Source: Bacillota bacterium | GTDB taxonomy: Bacteria; Bacillota; Clostridia; Christensenellales; CAG-138 | DNA length: 6,232 bases | Direction of reading: 5' to 3' | Assembly: GCA_023416175.1 (NCBI GenBank) | Contig: JAEZIE010000023.1 | Location: 1-6,232 of the forward strand | Part shown: positions 6,007 to 6,232 of the stretch, piece by piece | Layout of the letters: every line of letters starts with the position of its first letter | How positions within the stretch are numbered: position 1 is the stretch's first letter | The notes under the pieces: generated by a model | What the model was told of the DNA's origin: nothing | What the model saw: only the letters and a program-made list of their open reading frames with translations | The model's database searches: none | Made by a program: the position numbers and the translations under genes

Positions 6007-6036
6007 TTGACAGTGCGGATTGGAATTTGCTACACT
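6007..6036 (+). promoter_or_regulatory. Sigma-A promoter of rplM
   Basis: A perfect -35 TTGACA (6007-6012) is followed after 18 bases by TACACT (6031-6036), which is preceded by TGC, making an extended -10. The upstream flank is AT-rich. Transcription would begin near 6043, giving a leader of roughly 108 bases. Confidence 0.82.
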
Positions 6037-6042
6037 GTTTCA

Positions 6043-6150
6043 GGTGTGTTCGGTAAAGTAGGCGTCATGCGGCCACAGCCCCGGAAGCAAGGCGTACAAG
6101 CGTCACCAGAGCCACATCGACATTCTGATATTTTCGTTTAGGAGGACGCC
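6043..6150 (+). promoter_or_regulatory. Candidate autoregulatory leader of rplM (L13 leader-like)
   Basis: The 5' untranslated region is long for a single ribosomal gene, and rplM-rpsI operons of Firmicutes are known to carry a predicted 'L13 leader' RNA at this place. Visible pairing includes GGTGTG near the 5' end with CACATC at about 6113-6118, which would close a domain. GGCGTC (6061-6066) is the exact complement of GACGCC (6145-6150), the bases between the Shine-Dalgarno sequence and the ATG. That second pairing could hide the ribosome binding site. I did not match the sequence to the published consensus, so the assignment rests on position, length and these pairings. Confidence 0.45.
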
Positions 6151-6232
6151 ATGAAAACCTATATGGCAAAAGGCGAATCTCTCCAGAGGAATTGGTATGT
6201 TGTGGATGCAGAAGGCATGGTACTTGGCCGTC
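6151..6232 (+). CDS. rplM: 50S ribosomal protein L13 (N-terminal fragment, cut by window edge)
   Basis: Early-assembly protein of the large ribosomal subunit. Only the first 27 residues are visible: MKTYMAKGESLQRN followed by WYVVDAEGMVLGR. This closely matches the L13 N-terminus, where MKTYMAK and WYVVDAEGKxLGR are the family signature. The start has AGGAGG five bases upstream. In Firmicutes rplM is almost always followed by rpsI (S9), which should lie just beyond the right edge. Confidence 0.95.
   Translation, partial: MKTYMAKGESLQRNWYVVDAEGMVLGR

Larger units (their letters stand above)
5847..6150. other. Gene-free stretch between the ABC operon and rplM
   Basis: About 300 bases with no credible protein gene. 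From left to right it holds a GC-rich hairpin just past the permease, a weak hairpin with a T-tract, an AT-rich segment, a near-consensus promoter and the rplM leader. An open frame on the plus strand at 5884-6141 runs straight through these signals, has no ribosome binding site and shows no protein-like composition. Confidence 0.8.

Noticed and set aside
5884..6141. 85-codon open frame before rplM
   Set aside because: It spans the weak terminator, the rplM promoter and leader, and has no ribosome binding site.

Overview
This window looks like chromosomal housekeeping DNA from a Gram-positive Firmicute, probably of the class Clostridia with mid-range GC. The signs are strong AGGAGG-type ribosome binding sites, sigma-A-like promoters, a four-cysteine (zinc-ribbon) ribosomal protein L28, and a membrane-anchored VanW/G5-type cell-surface protein typical of clostridia. 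I see no insertion sequences, CRISPR arrays, tRNA or rRNA genes, or phage genes. The family is a guess; a Christensenella-like lineage would fit the base composition.

Layout. The left part is a minus-strand unit: a VanW-domain surface protein (2846 to 1065), a well-formed intrinsic terminator (1043 to 1013), and 21 bases later the start of prmA (ribosomal protein L11 methyltransferase), which runs off the left edge lacking only a few C-terminal residues. A divergent promoter region (about 2868-3073) separates this unit from plus-strand trmL (a SPOUT-family tRNA 2'-O-methyltransferase). trmL is followed by rpmB (L28), which has its own near-consensus promoter and a GNRA-loop terminator.

Convergent to rpmB is a small minus-strand gene (4142 to 3930) for a 70-residue, two-helix membrane protein of unknown function. 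It is divergent from a two-gene plus-strand transporter operon, an ATPase and a permease of the nitrate/sulfonate/taurine (NitT/TauT) ABC class whose reading frames overlap by ATGA. No substrate-binding protein gene lies in the window, so the substrate is open. A gene-free stretch of 304 bases follows, holding a strong GC-rich hairpin, a weak U-tract hairpin, a clear promoter and a leader of about 110 bases. The leader precedes rplM (L13), which runs off the right edge.

How the parts relate. prmA, trmL, rpmB and rplM all serve translation (L11 methylation, tRNA wobble modification, ribosome structure), while the VanW protein, the small membrane protein and the ABC transporter are envelope functions. 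I find no convincing undescribed multi-gene system here. The points most worth a second look are the rplM leader, the terminator placed just upstream of prmA, the small membrane protein, and the transporter without a binding protein.
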